Below, piece after piece: positions 14,473 to 23,500 of a DNA stretch of 26,051 nt. The position numbers were made by a program, and so were the translations under genes. This stretch comes from Candidatus Cloacimonadota bacterium (GTDB lineage: Bacteria; Cloacimonadota; Cloacimonadia; Cloacimonadales; TCS61): positions 1 through 26,051 of the forward strand of contig JAFGEH010000014.1 of assembly GCA_016931665.1 (NCBI GenBank). The letters run 5' to 3'. Below the pieces are notes generated by a model that saw only the letters and a list, made by a program, of their open reading frames with translations, did not search any database and was not told the origin of the DNA. Position 1 is the first letter of the stretch; each line of letters begins with the position of its first letter.

Positions 14473-16707
14473 ATGATTAAATCGATTATTTTGGTTTTTG
14501 CGCTATTTGTATCTGCCATAAAAGCTGATATCATAGAGGTCAGGCTGGATGGACTGGGAGATTACACGGCTATTCAGCAGGGTATAATTGCAGCAGAATC
14601 AGGAGATGCCGTCCTGGTTTATCCCGGCACTTATTATGAGAATATTGATTTTCTGGGAAAACTGATAACGGTATGCAGTCTGTATGAAACTACTGGAGAT
14701 TATTCCTTGATCAGGGAGACCATAATCAATGGGCGGGGTACAGGACCTGTGGTGAATTTTGAGAATGGGGAAACCGAAGAATCCGTTCTTTCCGGATTCA
14801 CTCTGACAAATGGTGCAGGAAAGCAAATAGATTTTTGCGGGTATCCGATCTCCCAGGGTGGTGGCATTAATATGGTCCACAGTAGCGCAACCTTAAGATT
14901 TCTGATCATTGAAAACAACAGAGCAACTCATGCCGGTGGGCTAAGCATACTCCACAGCAATGCCATACTGCAGGGATTAACAATCAGGCACAATATTGCC
15001 AATGAATTTGCCGGAGGGATTGGATTGGCTCATCTTCCTAGTGATCAATATGCCGGAATCCAGTTCTCGGAAGAATACCCCTGCAATATTTATCTGAATT
15101 ATGCCGGGTATGCCAACGATATTTATATAACTCCCAATCATCAGAATCAGATTCAGTTATATTGCGATACACTTACTTACAATCCGCCTGATTACCATCT
15201 GATCAATCGCCTGGACGTTGTTACTGTCAATGCTAATGAAAGCAAGATAGAAAGAATATCCGCAGATCTTTACGTGAGCCCCTATGGAGATGATTATAAT
15301 AGCGGGTTAAATGCCAGCGAACCCCTACAGTGTATTAATTATGCATTACTGAAAATGGATCCGACCAATAATCCTCTGATTCTGTATCTGGATGAGGGTG
15401 TTTATATTGCCAGCCAGAATCAGATCTTTCCGCTTAATATCAGATCTAATATTCAACTTACAGGATATAGCCGGGAGAGGACAATCCTCGATGCAGAACA
15501 GATATCTTCTCTACTGGTAGCTAACTATGACACTGAGTTCAATATATCCAACCTGACTCTCAGGCAGGGTAGTTCCCTCCAGGGTGGAGCGATGAATCTG
15601 GCTTTATCTGATTTTCAAATCGATGGCGTAATAGTGGAAAATTCACTTGGCCTTAAAGCCGCCGGCATCGTGATATCTGATTCCAATGGCAGAGTTAATG
15701 ACACTGAGATCAGAAACTGCAGCGGCGATATGGGTCTGGTTGCCTATCGGTCTTTTATTGATGAATATCTTGAAATTGAACTCAACCGTGTCAAAATAAT
15801 TAATATAACTCCTTATTTAGTGGTTTTCGGCTGTGTTGGTGGTGCCCTGGGCTGCTATGAGTACAGCCTGATTTCTGTCACAAATTCCCTGATTACAGCA
15901 AATACAGTCTATGAACCGGATTTTGTTATACCTATTGTTATGTTAAGCAAAAATGACAGCGTAATGGTTTATAATACAACGATATGTGATAACCACAGTA
16001 ATTATGGCGGAGCACTGGGTGTGGTATCTCCCGGAATAGTTGACGTTCGGAACAGCATAATCTGGGGTAATTATCGGTATCAGATTCAGACATTTAGTTC
16101 CCCCGGACCGGGAGAGATTCATTTCAATTATTGCGATATTCAGGAAGGTCCGATCTGTCATGTTGTTGATATTTATCCATACAGTCCTGAGCTGATCTGG
16201 GGAGAAGGTAATATCGCAGTTAATCCTCAATTTACAGGGGGGAATAATTATGATCCCTATTCATTCCAACTGCGTCCGGAATCACCCTGCCTTGATATCG
16301 GGACCCCTGACACAACAGGAATGGCACTTTCTGAATATGACCTGTTTGGGAATACACGTTTGTGGGGAGAGGGGATAGATATCGGTTGCAGTGAGTATTT
16401 CGAAGTTGGAACAGGGAATATCTGGTTACCGGAATCTGGCTCTCTAACCAGTTTCCCCAACCCCTTCAATGCTGAGACCAGGATTGAATATACGGTAAAC
16501 GAACCCGGTAATATACAACTAGTTATATTAAATATTAAAGGGCAGAAGGTCAGAACCCTGGTTAATGAATATCACATTCAGGGAACATATATTCAAGTGT
16601 GGGATGGTAAAGATGAACTACAGCATGGTGTCGCATCGGGGATTTACCTATGTAACATGATTACTTCTCAGCATTGTATAACAACTAAGTTAATTCTATT
16701 GAAATAA
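14473..16707 (+). CDS. Secreted double beta-helix protein with sorting domain
   Basis: The protein has 744 residues. ATG 14473 was chosen because it follows AGGAAGGAAG and begins a clean signal peptide (MIKSIILVFALFVSAIKA). The frame stays open back to 14389, but that part runs through a hairpin. Residues about 20-255 are a pectin-lyase-like right-handed beta-helix (YTAIQQGIIAAESGDAVLVY, then PGTYYEN). A second helix opens at about 266 with a DUF1565-type start (LYVSPYGDDYNSG, then LDEGVYIAS) and ends near 645. Residues 660-744 are the sorting domain (FPNPFNAETRIEY, WDGKDE, SGIYL, ending TKLILLK). No polysaccharide lyase catalytic residues can be assigned, so an adhesive or carbohydrate-binding surface role is as likely as an enzyme. 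It is co-transcribed with the PLC-like gene and followed by a strong terminator. Confidence 0.88.
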   Translation: MIKSIILVFALFVSAIKADIIEVRLDGLGDYTAIQQGIIAAESGDAVLVYPGTYYENIDFLGKLITVCSLYETTGDYSLIRETIINGRGTGPVVNFENGETEESVLSGFTLTNGAGKQIDFCGYPISQGGGINMVHSSATLRFLIIENNRATHAGGLSILHSNAILQGLTIRHNIANEFAGGIGLAHLPSDQYAGIQFSEEYPCNIYLNYAGYANDIYITPNHQNQIQLYCDTLTYNPPDYHLINRLDVVTVNANESKIERISADLYVSPYGDDYNSGLNASEPLQCINYALLKMDPTNNPLILYLDEGVYIASQNQIFPLNIRSNIQLTGYSRERTILDAEQISSLLVANYDTEFNISNLTLRQGSSLQGGAMNLALSDFQIDGVIVENSLGLKAAGIVISDSNGRVNDTEIRNCSGDMGLVAYRSFIDEYLEIELNRVKIINITPYLVVFGCVGGALGCYEYSLISVTNSLITANTVYEPDFVIPIVMLSKNDSVMVYNTTICDNHSNYGGALGVVSPGIVDVRNSIIWGNYRYQIQTFSSPGPGEIHFNYCDIQEGPICHVVDIYPYSPELIWGEGNIAVNPQFTGGNNYDPYSFQLRPESPCLDIGTPDTTGMALSEYDLFGNTRLWGEGIDIGCSEYFEVGTGNIWLPESGSLTSFPNPFNAETRIEYTVNEPGNIQLVILNIKGQKVRTLVNEYHIQGTYIQVWDGKDELQHGVASGIYLCNMITSQHCITTKLILLK

Positions 16708-16738
16708 CAACTCGTATCACAGCATGACCATCCCCCAG

Positions 16739-16787
16739 ACTTTGCGGAGGCCTCCTTGGTTGCACTTAAGCCTCCGCAAAGTTTTTT
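16739..16787 (+). terminator. Rho-independent terminator
   Basis: ACTTTGCGGAGGC (16739-16751) pairs perfectly over 13 bases with GCCTCCGCAAAGT (16770-16782), around an 18-base loop. The run of six T begins at the last stem base (16782-16787). It lies 32 bases after the stop of the double beta-helix gene and closes the 10487-16707 unit. Confidence 0.92.
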
Positions 16788-16866
16788 CTTGTTCAGACCT
16801 GTTACAGTTTGAACATTTTACTTGACTTTTTGTTTTCAATACATCGGTTGTTGCCAAGGAGTCCCT

Positions 16867-18027
16867 ATGAAATCATGGTTTGTTATTGTAGTCTTGCTGT
16901 TTTCAGCCATACTCTGGAGTTCTACTTATAAAATTCAGTTGAATTGGGATGATTTCGGGGGCGAATGTAATGGCTTTGTCAGTGGTACCATAGATCGGGA
17001 TTTTGGTTTTGTCAGTGGGGGAGGAGCTGGTACAGCGCTCGACGGCAGATTGATCTCCCTGGGTGAAGGCCGATCCCAGGAAGCCAAACAGGTTTTTTTA
17101 ATTGAATCTGATGATGGTTTCTTTACTTTCTGGTTAAAAGATAAATTTACCGATGATGATTTTGGCAATGATCCCGGTATGATAGCAGCTTCCAAACCCC
17201 TGATCAGAATATTCAGAGATGGTATGCTCATGCAGCAGATCAGCATTAATGAAGGATCCGGGTTAACCTGCAGAGTCTTCAGCCTGGATGCCGTTACCGG
17301 CGAGTTTGAGAAAGATATCAAGTTTTATCCCAAGACCAGTATCATCGTGGGTAAAATATTCGATGCTGTTACCGGTAAGAATCTGGCAGACGCGGATGTA
17401 GTCATAACTGAATATACGGGTGAGAGCAGGCAATTCCGAACAGACGAAAGCGGAATATTTCTCTTTGATGTCGAAATCGGGTTACATGAATTGTCTTTCT
17501 CGAAAGAGGGCTATATCGGTAGTGCTATCTCCACGCGGATGGGGGCTGACGAAACTCCCAGAGAAGTTATCTGTGCTTTGTCCCCGGAAATCAGGCAATA
17601 CCGGATTGTTCTGACCTGGGGAAGTAACCCGCCAGATCTGGATGCTCACTTAAGTGGGCCGCATCCGAGAGGGGGTAATTTCCACATCTGGTATAGAAAC
17701 AGGATCCTGATCGATGGCACTGATTTTCTGGACAGAGATGACCTTAACGGTTATGGTCCTGAAACAATAACAATCTACAAACCGGCTCAGGGCGAGTACC
17801 TGTATTCTGTTCACGATTATAGCAATAAACTGCTTAAAAAGAGCAAACAACTATCAAGAAGTAATGCCCTGGTACAGGTTTTTGGCGAAAACAGGTTGCT
17901 GGCTTCTTTTCCGGTACCAGCGAACCAGACTGGCAATTGCTGGCGGGTTTTCAGGATAACCACAGATCAGCAGATTGAAGCTGTTAATCAGATTCTATAT
18001 ATAGAAAATGAGAAGAATATCCATTAA
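16867..18027 (+). CDS. Secreted YfaP-like (DUF2135) protein with carboxypeptidase-regulatory domain
   Basis: The protein has 386 residues. ATG 16867 follows AAGGAGTCCCT and starts a signal peptide (MKSWFVIVVLLFSAILWSS); the frame is open 45 bases further up without a ribosome site. Residues about 20-155 form a beta-rich N-terminal domain of unknown type. About 157-235 resemble a carboxypeptidase-regulatory beta-sandwich (IIVGKIFDAVTGKNLADADV, then TDESGIFLFDV). About 244-335 match the YfaP/DUF2135 domain: LTWGSNPPDLDAHLSGP, FHIWYRN, LDRDDLNGYGPETITI and YLYSVHDYS. The family is exported; the DxDxH motif suggests metal or ligand binding, but the biochemical role is not known. It has no FlgD-like sorting tail, so it is probably periplasmic. 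A lipoprotein gene follows 12 bases later and is likely co-transcribed. No clear promoter was found after the terminator. Confidence 0.85.
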   Translation: MKSWFVIVVLLFSAILWSSTYKIQLNWDDFGGECNGFVSGTIDRDFGFVSGGGAGTALDGRLISLGEGRSQEAKQVFLIESDDGFFTFWLKDKFTDDDFGNDPGMIAASKPLIRIFRDGMLMQQISINEGSGLTCRVFSLDAVTGEFEKDIKFYPKTSIIVGKIFDAVTGKNLADADVVITEYTGESRQFRTDESGIFLFDVEIGLHELSFSKEGYIGSAISTRMGADETPREVICALSPEIRQYRIVLTWGSNPPDLDAHLSGPHPRGGNFHIWYRNRILIDGTDFLDRDDLNGYGPETITIYKPAQGEYLYSVHDYSNKLLKKSKQLSRSNALVQVFGENRLLASFPVPANQTGNCWRVFRITTDQQIEAVNQILYIENEKNIH

Positions 18028-18039
18028 CAAGGAGGTTAC

Positions 18040-18585
18040 ATGAGAGCGTTGAAAGTTGTATTACTGATTCTGGTCGTTTTAATGTTGATCCCTGCCTGTG
18101 GCAGATCAGGTCCGAAAGATGTGAAAAAAGCTTATTATCCTGATTGGTGGCAGGTACAGGACAGCCCGGACTATGTTCAGACATTCGGTATGGCTACCAA
18201 GGTTTCACAAAATTCATCTTATGATGCTGCCCATGCCAATGCTATGCTGCAGGCAGCCCAGTTTGTGGAGAATTATGTAAAAGGCATGGTCAAGAATTAC
18301 GAAGAAGAAGCCGGGGTTAACGATCCACAAGTACTGGCTTTAACCAGCAAGGTAGTAAAAGAAGTGGCAAATGCCAAATTTGAGAATGCACTGGTCAGTA
18401 AACAAGAAACTATCATTCTGGAAGACAATCATTATCAGACTTTCCTCAGAGTCAGTATCCCCAAAGATGCCATCAACAAGAACACTCTGAACAAGATCAG
18501 GAATGAAGAAGCCCTTTACAATCAGTTCAAAGCATCCCAGGCTTTCAATGAATTGGACAAGGAAATTGAAGATTACGACAAGTAG
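18040..18585 (+). CDS. LPP20-like lipoprotein
   Basis: The protein has 181 residues. A strong AAGGAGG site precedes ATG 18040. The signal peptide ends in a lipobox, LIPAC, with Cys20 as the likely lipidated residue. Residues about 35-155 have the alternating Ala-rich helix and beta pattern of LPP20-type proteins (DAAHANAMLQAAQFVENYV; then TIILEDNHYQTFLRVSIPKD). The C-terminus is charged and helical (FNELDKEIEDYDK). It should be anchored in the outer or inner membrane. LPP20 proteins are widespread without a settled function. It lies 12 bases after the YfaP-like gene and ends 21 bases before a 14-pair hairpin. Confidence 0.85.
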   Translation: MRALKVVLLILVVLMLIPACGRSGPKDVKKAYYPDWWQVQDSPDYVQTFGMATKVSQNSSYDAAHANAMLQAAQFVENYVKGMVKNYEEEAGVNDPQVLALTSKVVKEVANAKFENALVSKQETIILEDNHYQTFLRVSIPKDAINKNTLNKIRNEEALYNQFKASQAFNELDKEIEDYDK

Positions 18586-18606
18586 AAGTTCATTTAATGA
18601 TTTATA

Positions 18607-18640
18607 ATTAGAAAGGCGCCTGAAAGGGCGCCTTTCTAAT
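18607..18640. terminator. Bidirectional hairpin between convergent genes
   Basis: ATTAGAAAGGCGCC and GGCGCCTTTCTAAT form a perfect 14-base stem with a six-base loop. It sits between the plus-strand lipoprotein stop (18585) and the minus-strand GHL10 stop (18641-18643), touching the latter. The downstream sides are AT-rich rather than clean T-runs, but the position between convergent units makes termination in both directions likely. Confidence 0.85.
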
Positions 18641-19711
18641 TTAATATTTCAAGGATTGAAAATAATTGTTTTCTTTAATCCCTGTATAGCTGAAGAAGGA
18701 TAATCCGGCAAATCCGGATTTTTTAACCATTTTTACTTTATCATTTATCTGCCTGGCCGGATATTCATTATTATTTGACCACGCTCTTAATCCTATAACG
18801 ATCATATCATTCAGGTTCAGATTCACCACCTTATCCATAATAACTCTGAAATTGTCATTGGAAGATGTATAAGCCATCAGATAAACCTGGTCGACAAGAT
18901 CTCTGATCAGCCATTCATGCCAGTTCTGGGCGTAGAAGTTTTTAGCCTGCATCAGATCGGGGAATACTGCTGCCGAGAGCTTAACCCCCGGGAAGGTGTT
19001 TCTCATGGAAATTCTCAAGGCATTGATGAATTGGGAGATCTGATCTTGTTTCCAGCGCTGCCAGCTGTAATAATCCTGATAGCGGGTCTGCGCCTTGAAC
19101 AGAATATACGATTGAGGATTATAACCATAATTTATATCCGGATAACGGAGATAATCCAGGTGTATACCGGCTATCCGGTAATTTTTCAGAATATCCATTA
19201 TAATATTGAGCAAGTAAATAGATACTTCCGGAATACCCGGATCCAGATAAGCTCCTTCCTGCGAGTCGAATTTCATTGCCTGTCTTCTGAAATCATGAGT
19301 TATCCATTCCGGATGAGTAAAATACAGATGGTCTGCTGCCAGATTTTCCAGTTTATGAGTAGTGACCACATAAGTTGTAAGCCAGGCATGGATCTCTATT
19401 CCCGAGCCTGAACTCTTTTGAATAAGATATTCCAGAGGATCAAAATCAGGCGTAGCAGCCAGCAGGTAGCTTCTGGGCTCCGGATTGGGAAAGGTAGAAT
19501 CATTTTTATTGGGAAAGTAAAGGCAGTCAGCACGATATCGGACTTCAGCCAGAATTTTGTTAATTCGGTTGTTTTTGGCTTCTTGAACCAGCTGGTCTAT
19601 GTTCTCCGGAGATGTTAATTCCCAGCTTGGCACCCACAATGCCCTGATCTCTCCAGGTAATTGAGTAATAGTGAAGAAAATTAATAATCCGAGGGCAGCT
19701 GCTCTAATCAA
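18641..19711 (-). CDS. GHL10-family (DUF187, DigH/YngK-like) glycosidase-like protein
   Basis: About 356 residues. The family start block EIRALWVPSWELTSPENIDQ follows the signal sequence. Further blocks are NRINKILAEVRYRADCLYFP, FDPLEYLIQKSSGSGIEIHAW, IAGIHLDYLRYPD, WKQDQISQFINALR and VDQVYLMAY. These are typical of GHL10 TIM-barrel proteins; E. coli DigH of this family cuts denuded peptidoglycan strands. The start is uncertain. TTG 19711, after GGGAAGAGG, gives a compact signal peptide (LIRAAALGLLIFFTITQLPG) and an 8-base overlap with xseA (TTGATTAG). GTG 19759 would add 16 residues with no ribosome site. I prefer TTG. It is the last gene of the four-gene minus operon and probably acts on the cell wall. 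Confidence 0.87.
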   Translation of the reverse strand: MIRAAALGLLIFFTITQLPGEIRALWVPSWELTSPENIDQLVQEAKNNRINKILAEVRYRADCLYFPNKNDSTFPNPEPRSYLLAATPDFDPLEYLIQKSSGSGIEIHAWLTTYVVTTHKLENLAADHLYFTHPEWITHDFRRQAMKFDSQEGAYLDPGIPEVSIYLLNIIMDILKNYRIAGIHLDYLRYPDINYGYNPQSYILFKAQTRYQDYYSWQRWKQDQISQFINALRISMRNTFPGVKLSAAVFPDLMQAKNFYAQNWHEWLIRDLVDQVYLMAYTSSNDNFRVIMDKVVNLNLNDMIVIGLRAWSNNNEYPARQINDKVKMVKKSGFAGLSFFSYTGIKENNYFQSLKY

Positions 19712-20912
19712 TTTCCTCTTCCCGGATGGATTCCACCAGACAATTAACGTTGCCGTCACTCATAATGATTTCGAGTTTCTCACCGGGGTCGATCTGCCGG
19801 ACGGATTTGATTATCCTTCTTTCTTTCCTGACCAGGCTATATCCTCTTTGCAGGGCATTGAAGGGAGAAAGTTCTTTCAAAGCAGAATCAAGCAGCGTAA
19901 CTTCATGCCTGGCTCTGGTCAGATATTTCTCTACGGAATGTTTCAAATTGAGAGTTGTTTCATCCAGCAGGCGCCGTTTTTTCATAACAAGCAGATCAGG
20001 TTGATAGTTTCTGAGCGCTTGTTCCAGATCTCCCAGTTCAAGTTTTCTGGAATAGAGGTAATTGGTGAGGGAATACCTGATATTTGCTGTTATATCGGCA
20101 ATTCTCTGTTTTAAGGCAGAGGCGCTGGGCACGGCCAGTTCAGCTGCTGCCGAAGGGGTAGGAGCACGTAGATCAGCAACAAAATCGGCTATAGTAAAGT
20201 CGATTTCATGACCAACGGCAGAGATAACCGGAATAGCGGAATCATATATTGCTCTTGCCAGCCTTTCGTTATTGAAGCAGAAAAGATCTTCCTGGGAACC
20301 TCCTCCTCTGCCGATAATGATCAGGTCGACCGGCTGGTTCCGATTAAAATAGGTCAGGCCAGCTATCAGTTCATCAGGTGCTCTTTCGCCCTGCACAGTG
20401 GCAGCGTAGAGCAATATGCGACAGGGATATCTGCGACTGATAACATTCCGGATATCTTCGATGGCTGCTCCTGTGGCCGAAGTGATCACCCCGATAGTTT
20501 CCGGATAGGCGGGAATGGAAATTTTATGATCATCATCAAATAAACCTTCTGCAGCCAGTTTCTTCTTTAACCGTTCGAATTGCAGCTGTAATTCTCCCAA
20601 TCCGGCAGCGTATGCCTTGAAGATATTGAGTTGATAGTTACCCGCTTTCTCAAATACTGTTAATTTACCCAAAGCGATGATTTTATTCCCGTTTTCCATG
20701 GGAAAATCAAGGTAACTGTTGTAGGTTTTGAAAAACACACATTTCAGACTGGACAGTTCATCTTTCAGAGTCAGATAATAGTGTCCGGAGCTGTGTATGG
20801 TAAGATTAGCTATCTCACCTCCCACCAGGATGTTGGGAATATTGGATTCGATAACATTTTTTAAATGACGGTTTACTTCAGTTACAGTGAAGACGTTTTC
20901 TGATTCGAACAT
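19704..20912 (-). CDS. xseA: Exodeoxyribonuclease VII large subunit
   Basis: The protein has 402 residues, normal length. The N-terminal OB-fold (about 5-100: VNRHLKNVIESNIPNILVGG, then ANLTIHSSGHYYLTLKD) is followed by the catalytic domain: ETIGVITSATGAAIEDI, the hallmark IIGRGGGSQEDLFCFNNE, ISAVGHEIDFTIADFVADLR and APTPSAAAELA. A long helical C-terminal region follows. With XseB it forms ExoVII, which degrades single-stranded DNA from either end. No xseB is visible next to it, which is unusual because the small subunit often follows; it may be elsewhere. ATG 20912 lies four bases after the stop of the papain-like gene with no clear Shine-Dalgarno site, so translation is probably coupled. 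A housekeeping gene between two secreted-protein genes is an odd arrangement. Confidence 0.96.
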   Translation of the reverse strand: MFESENVFTVTEVNRHLKNVIESNIPNILVGGEIANLTIHSSGHYYLTLKDELSSLKCVFFKTYNSYLDFPMENGNKIIALGKLTVFEKAGNYQLNIFKAYAAGLGELQLQFERLKKKLAAEGLFDDDHKISIPAYPETIGVITSATGAAIEDIRNVISRRYPCRILLYAATVQGERAPDELIAGLTYFNRNQPVDLIIIGRGGGSQEDLFCFNNERLARAIYDSAIPVISAVGHEIDFTIADFVADLRAPTPSAAAELAVPSASALKQRIADITANIRYSLTNYLYSRKLELGDLEQALRNYQPDLLVMKKRRLLDETTLNLKHSVEKYLTRARHEVTLLDSALKELSPFNALQRGYSLVRKERRIIKSVRQIDPGEKLEIIMSDGNVNCLVESIREEEID

Positions 20913-20916
20913 ACGG

Positions 20917-23481
20917 TTATTTCAACAGGAGCATTTTCCGGCTTAAATGAATCGTCTCGGACCTTAGTTCATAGAAATAAATACCGCTTCCCACTCCTAA
21001 TCCATTCTCGTCTTTTCCATCCCAGACGATCTGATAACCAGGTTGCTGCCGGCCTTCAACTCTTACGCATGAAGCCGGATCAATGCTGAATCTTCTAACC
21101 AGCTGACCTTTAACGTTCATGATATTAAGTTCTGCCGCCTGACATTCTTCCGGCAGGCTAAATTCAATAAGGGTGGAGGGATTAAATGGATTCGGGTAAT
21201 TATTCAATACAGCAGGATACGAAAGCATGTGTTCATCTAAAGAAGTTGAAAAGGTTGAAAAGAGAAGTGTTTTAGTTGAATAGATATCGTTATAATCTGT
21301 AACCTTCAAGTTTAATTCCCAGGTTTGATCCGATTCCTCCGGAATACCTACAAGAAGGCCTGATTGAGATAGTATCATACCAGCCGGATAATCAGGTTTG
21401 GAAAAAATAGCTTTGTGAAATGGAGGGATGGTATTCAGTCCGGATATCCCTGCCAGAGTGAAACTGGACTGGTCTCCTCTTGATATTCCGGCCGCCCAGT
21501 CCGGGGAAGAAGAGTAGTATTCAGGATTGTAATAGAATTCGATCAGGCCGTCAGCATAGAGCATAACGCAGAATTCGGCGTCGAATTCGGGTTGGTTGTA
21601 TCGGGAAGTTTTCCAATGGATACGTGCAGAATTTTCATCTCCTGAGAACCAGATACCTTCATCGAATTCGGGATAGATCATCAGATCTGTTCCGTAAGGT
21701 GTGATTGCTCTGGAGGCCATCAGATTGTCCTCATTGCGGATATAGAGGAATTCCTCACCGAAGAGGATTGATCCGTCAGTGGAAACCAGGATCTGATCAT
21801 GAAATTCATTATAGAAGGGAAAAGAGAAATCAAGTTCAGCAATCGCATAGCCGTCATCATAATTAGTAGGAACAAGCAGATTCTCTTCACCAGACGGAAA
21901 GAGGTCGATCGTTTCTTCTTCCTGATAATCCAAAATAACATCCCACTGGTAGGGTGGTGTTCCTCCACCGGCAGTAAGTTGAAAAATGTATTCAACTCCC
22001 GCCTCTGCCTCCGGTAGTGTTTCAGTGATAATCTGAACAGCATCATAGCTGAAAGTTTTCACCACAGATGCCGTGGTTTGTGCATTGTTGATAATAGGTA
22101 TATCAGTATCGGGGCAGTCTGTTTCCTGCCCACCCTCAAGATAATCAATTACCGAGAAGCTGACGATTTCACCTTCACCCACATTTTCTGGATCCTGGTT
22201 ATCAATAATCAGGAAGATACTGGCCGGCTGGCCATTTATGATCCCGCTCAGCAGGCTGGTGATGTCCAGTCCGATTTCGATGGTTTTATCCTGTTCGGTA
22301 GTTCCTCCCTGCATATAGAAATCTCCCCCCTGATAGTTGAAGAGGGGATAATGTTTGATCAGTTCAGGTTCGGTTGAATCGGGATCACTGGCAATACCTG
22401 TGGATATCCTGATCTTGTTGCGGGAAGTATGTTTTATGGTAGCCTTCAGGGTCACCAGGGGTACATATATTTCTCTGGTTGTAATAACATGTACAGTATT
22501 CGCCCAGATACCGCCATTCTCGGAATCTTCTGCCAGCAGTCGATACATCATGTAAGCCTTTCCCTGGTCCGCCCAGCCGAGCCCCCAGCTGTTGGCCACT
22601 ATCAGTCCGCCTATTTCCCAGTCTTTCATATCTACCATGCCATCTGAGTTGATATCAATATGATTGGTGTATTGGCCGTCCCCATTATAATCGTAACGGA
22701 TGGAGTCATCATAACCAATGAAGGTCATGGCATGGTTGATTGCCGCATCCCAGCTGATGACTATGGAACTGCCAGCTTCCGGGGAATCCGGCGGCAGGGT
22801 AGTAATTATCATGGGTGATACCCCGGCTGCGAAATTGGCCAACCCACCGACTTCCGCCTCTTCCAGATGATCGTTAAGCCAGTGCTTCAATATTTCCAAC
22901 CCCTCCGGAGAACCTACATTCAGGGATATTGGTTGCAATACTCGGTTTGGCATACCACTAAGGTAATTATTATAACCTGTCATCCAGCGGGAATGGCCTC
23001 CGAAAGCCATGCCGCCGTAAGTTGTCACGTTTGGGCAGCCGTTGTTACGAATGATCTCCCACCCATCCCAGTACCAGGAGCCATAGCCTTCACCACCGTT
23101 CAGAAAATTCCAGGTGTAGTGGGTGGGGTATTGGTTATCCGGGTTATCAGCTGGAAGTTGACGCAGATAGTCTATTTCATAGGTGAAATTATAACCCACC
23201 CCGCTGGCTTGTCCACAGCTACCGCCTTCCTGGCTGAATATCGGCCGGAAATAGGGTTGCAGCGAGTTGTCTACCCGATAGGGCAAGGTTCTGTTTCTGT
23301 ATGCATCAGGCAAAGTCAATACTGGCATCGCAGCCAGTTTCTGCCAGTCCTCGGAAGTGAGGGGCCGTAGTTCCCCCACCCACCAGGGATCGCCGTCCGG
23401 ATCAGGGTTCAGATTAACCAGAGAGGCTTCGATATTATATAATGTTAAAAACAAGCCTAATATCAGTATTATTCTGCTCAC
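20917..23481 (-). CDS. Secreted papain-like (C1) cysteine protease with sorting domain
   Basis: The protein has 854 residues from GTG 23481, chosen because GGAAGGAG precedes it and a signal peptide follows (SRIILILGLFLTLYNIEA). The frame also opens at TTG 23499 but without a ribosome site. The protease domain spans about 78-330. FSQEGGSCGQASG gives Gln84 (oxyanion) and Cys89; NHAMTFIGYDD gives His250; VANSWGLGW gives Asn297, so the papain triad is complete. The active-site Cys context lacks the second Cys and the Trp of classic papains (CGSCW). A DxNxDG calcium-like loop (DYNGDGQYTNHIDINSDGM) lies between His and Asn. A putative Ig-like domain follows near 487-520 (GVEYIFQLTAGGGTPPYQW). The sorting domain is about 755-854 (YPNPFNPSTLIEF, WDGKDE, SGIYFYEL, ending RKMLLLK). 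It is co-transcribed with the nitroreductase and xseA. Confidence 0.9.
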   Translation of the reverse strand: MSRIILILGLFLTLYNIEASLVNLNPDPDGDPWWVGELRPLTSEDWQKLAAMPVLTLPDAYRNRTLPYRVDNSLQPYFRPIFSQEGGSCGQASGVGYNFTYEIDYLRQLPADNPDNQYPTHYTWNFLNGGEGYGSWYWDGWEIIRNNGCPNVTTYGGMAFGGHSRWMTGYNNYLSGMPNRVLQPISLNVGSPEGLEILKHWLNDHLEEAEVGGLANFAAGVSPMIITTLPPDSPEAGSSIVISWDAAINHAMTFIGYDDSIRYDYNGDGQYTNHIDINSDGMVDMKDWEIGGLIVANSWGLGWADQGKAYMMYRLLAEDSENGGIWANTVHVITTREIYVPLVTLKATIKHTSRNKIRISTGIASDPDSTEPELIKHYPLFNYQGGDFYMQGGTTEQDKTIEIGLDITSLLSGIINGQPASIFLIIDNQDPENVGEGEIVSFSVIDYLEGGQETDCPDTDIPIINNAQTTASVVKTFSYDAVQIITETLPEAEAGVEYIFQLTAGGGTPPYQWDVILDYQEEETIDLFPSGEENLLVPTNYDDGYAIAELDFSFPFYNEFHDQILVSTDGSILFGEEFLYIRNEDNLMASRAITPYGTDLMIYPEFDEGIWFSGDENSARIHWKTSRYNQPEFDAEFCVMLYADGLIEFYYNPEYYSSSPDWAAGISRGDQSSFTLAGISGLNTIPPFHKAIFSKPDYPAGMILSQSGLLVGIPEESDQTWELNLKVTDYNDIYSTKTLLFSTFSTSLDEHMLSYPAVLNNYPNPFNPSTLIEFSLPEECQAAELNIMNVKGQLVRRFSIDPASCVRVEGRQQPGYQIVWDGKDENGLGVGSGIYFYELRSETIHLSRKMLLLK

Positions 23482-23500
23482 CTTACACTCCTTCCGCAAA

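Noticed and set aside
22867..23370. 167-residue plus-strand ORF
   Set aside because: It is antisense to the papain-like protease domain, whose active-site motifs are clear, so it is a shadow frame.
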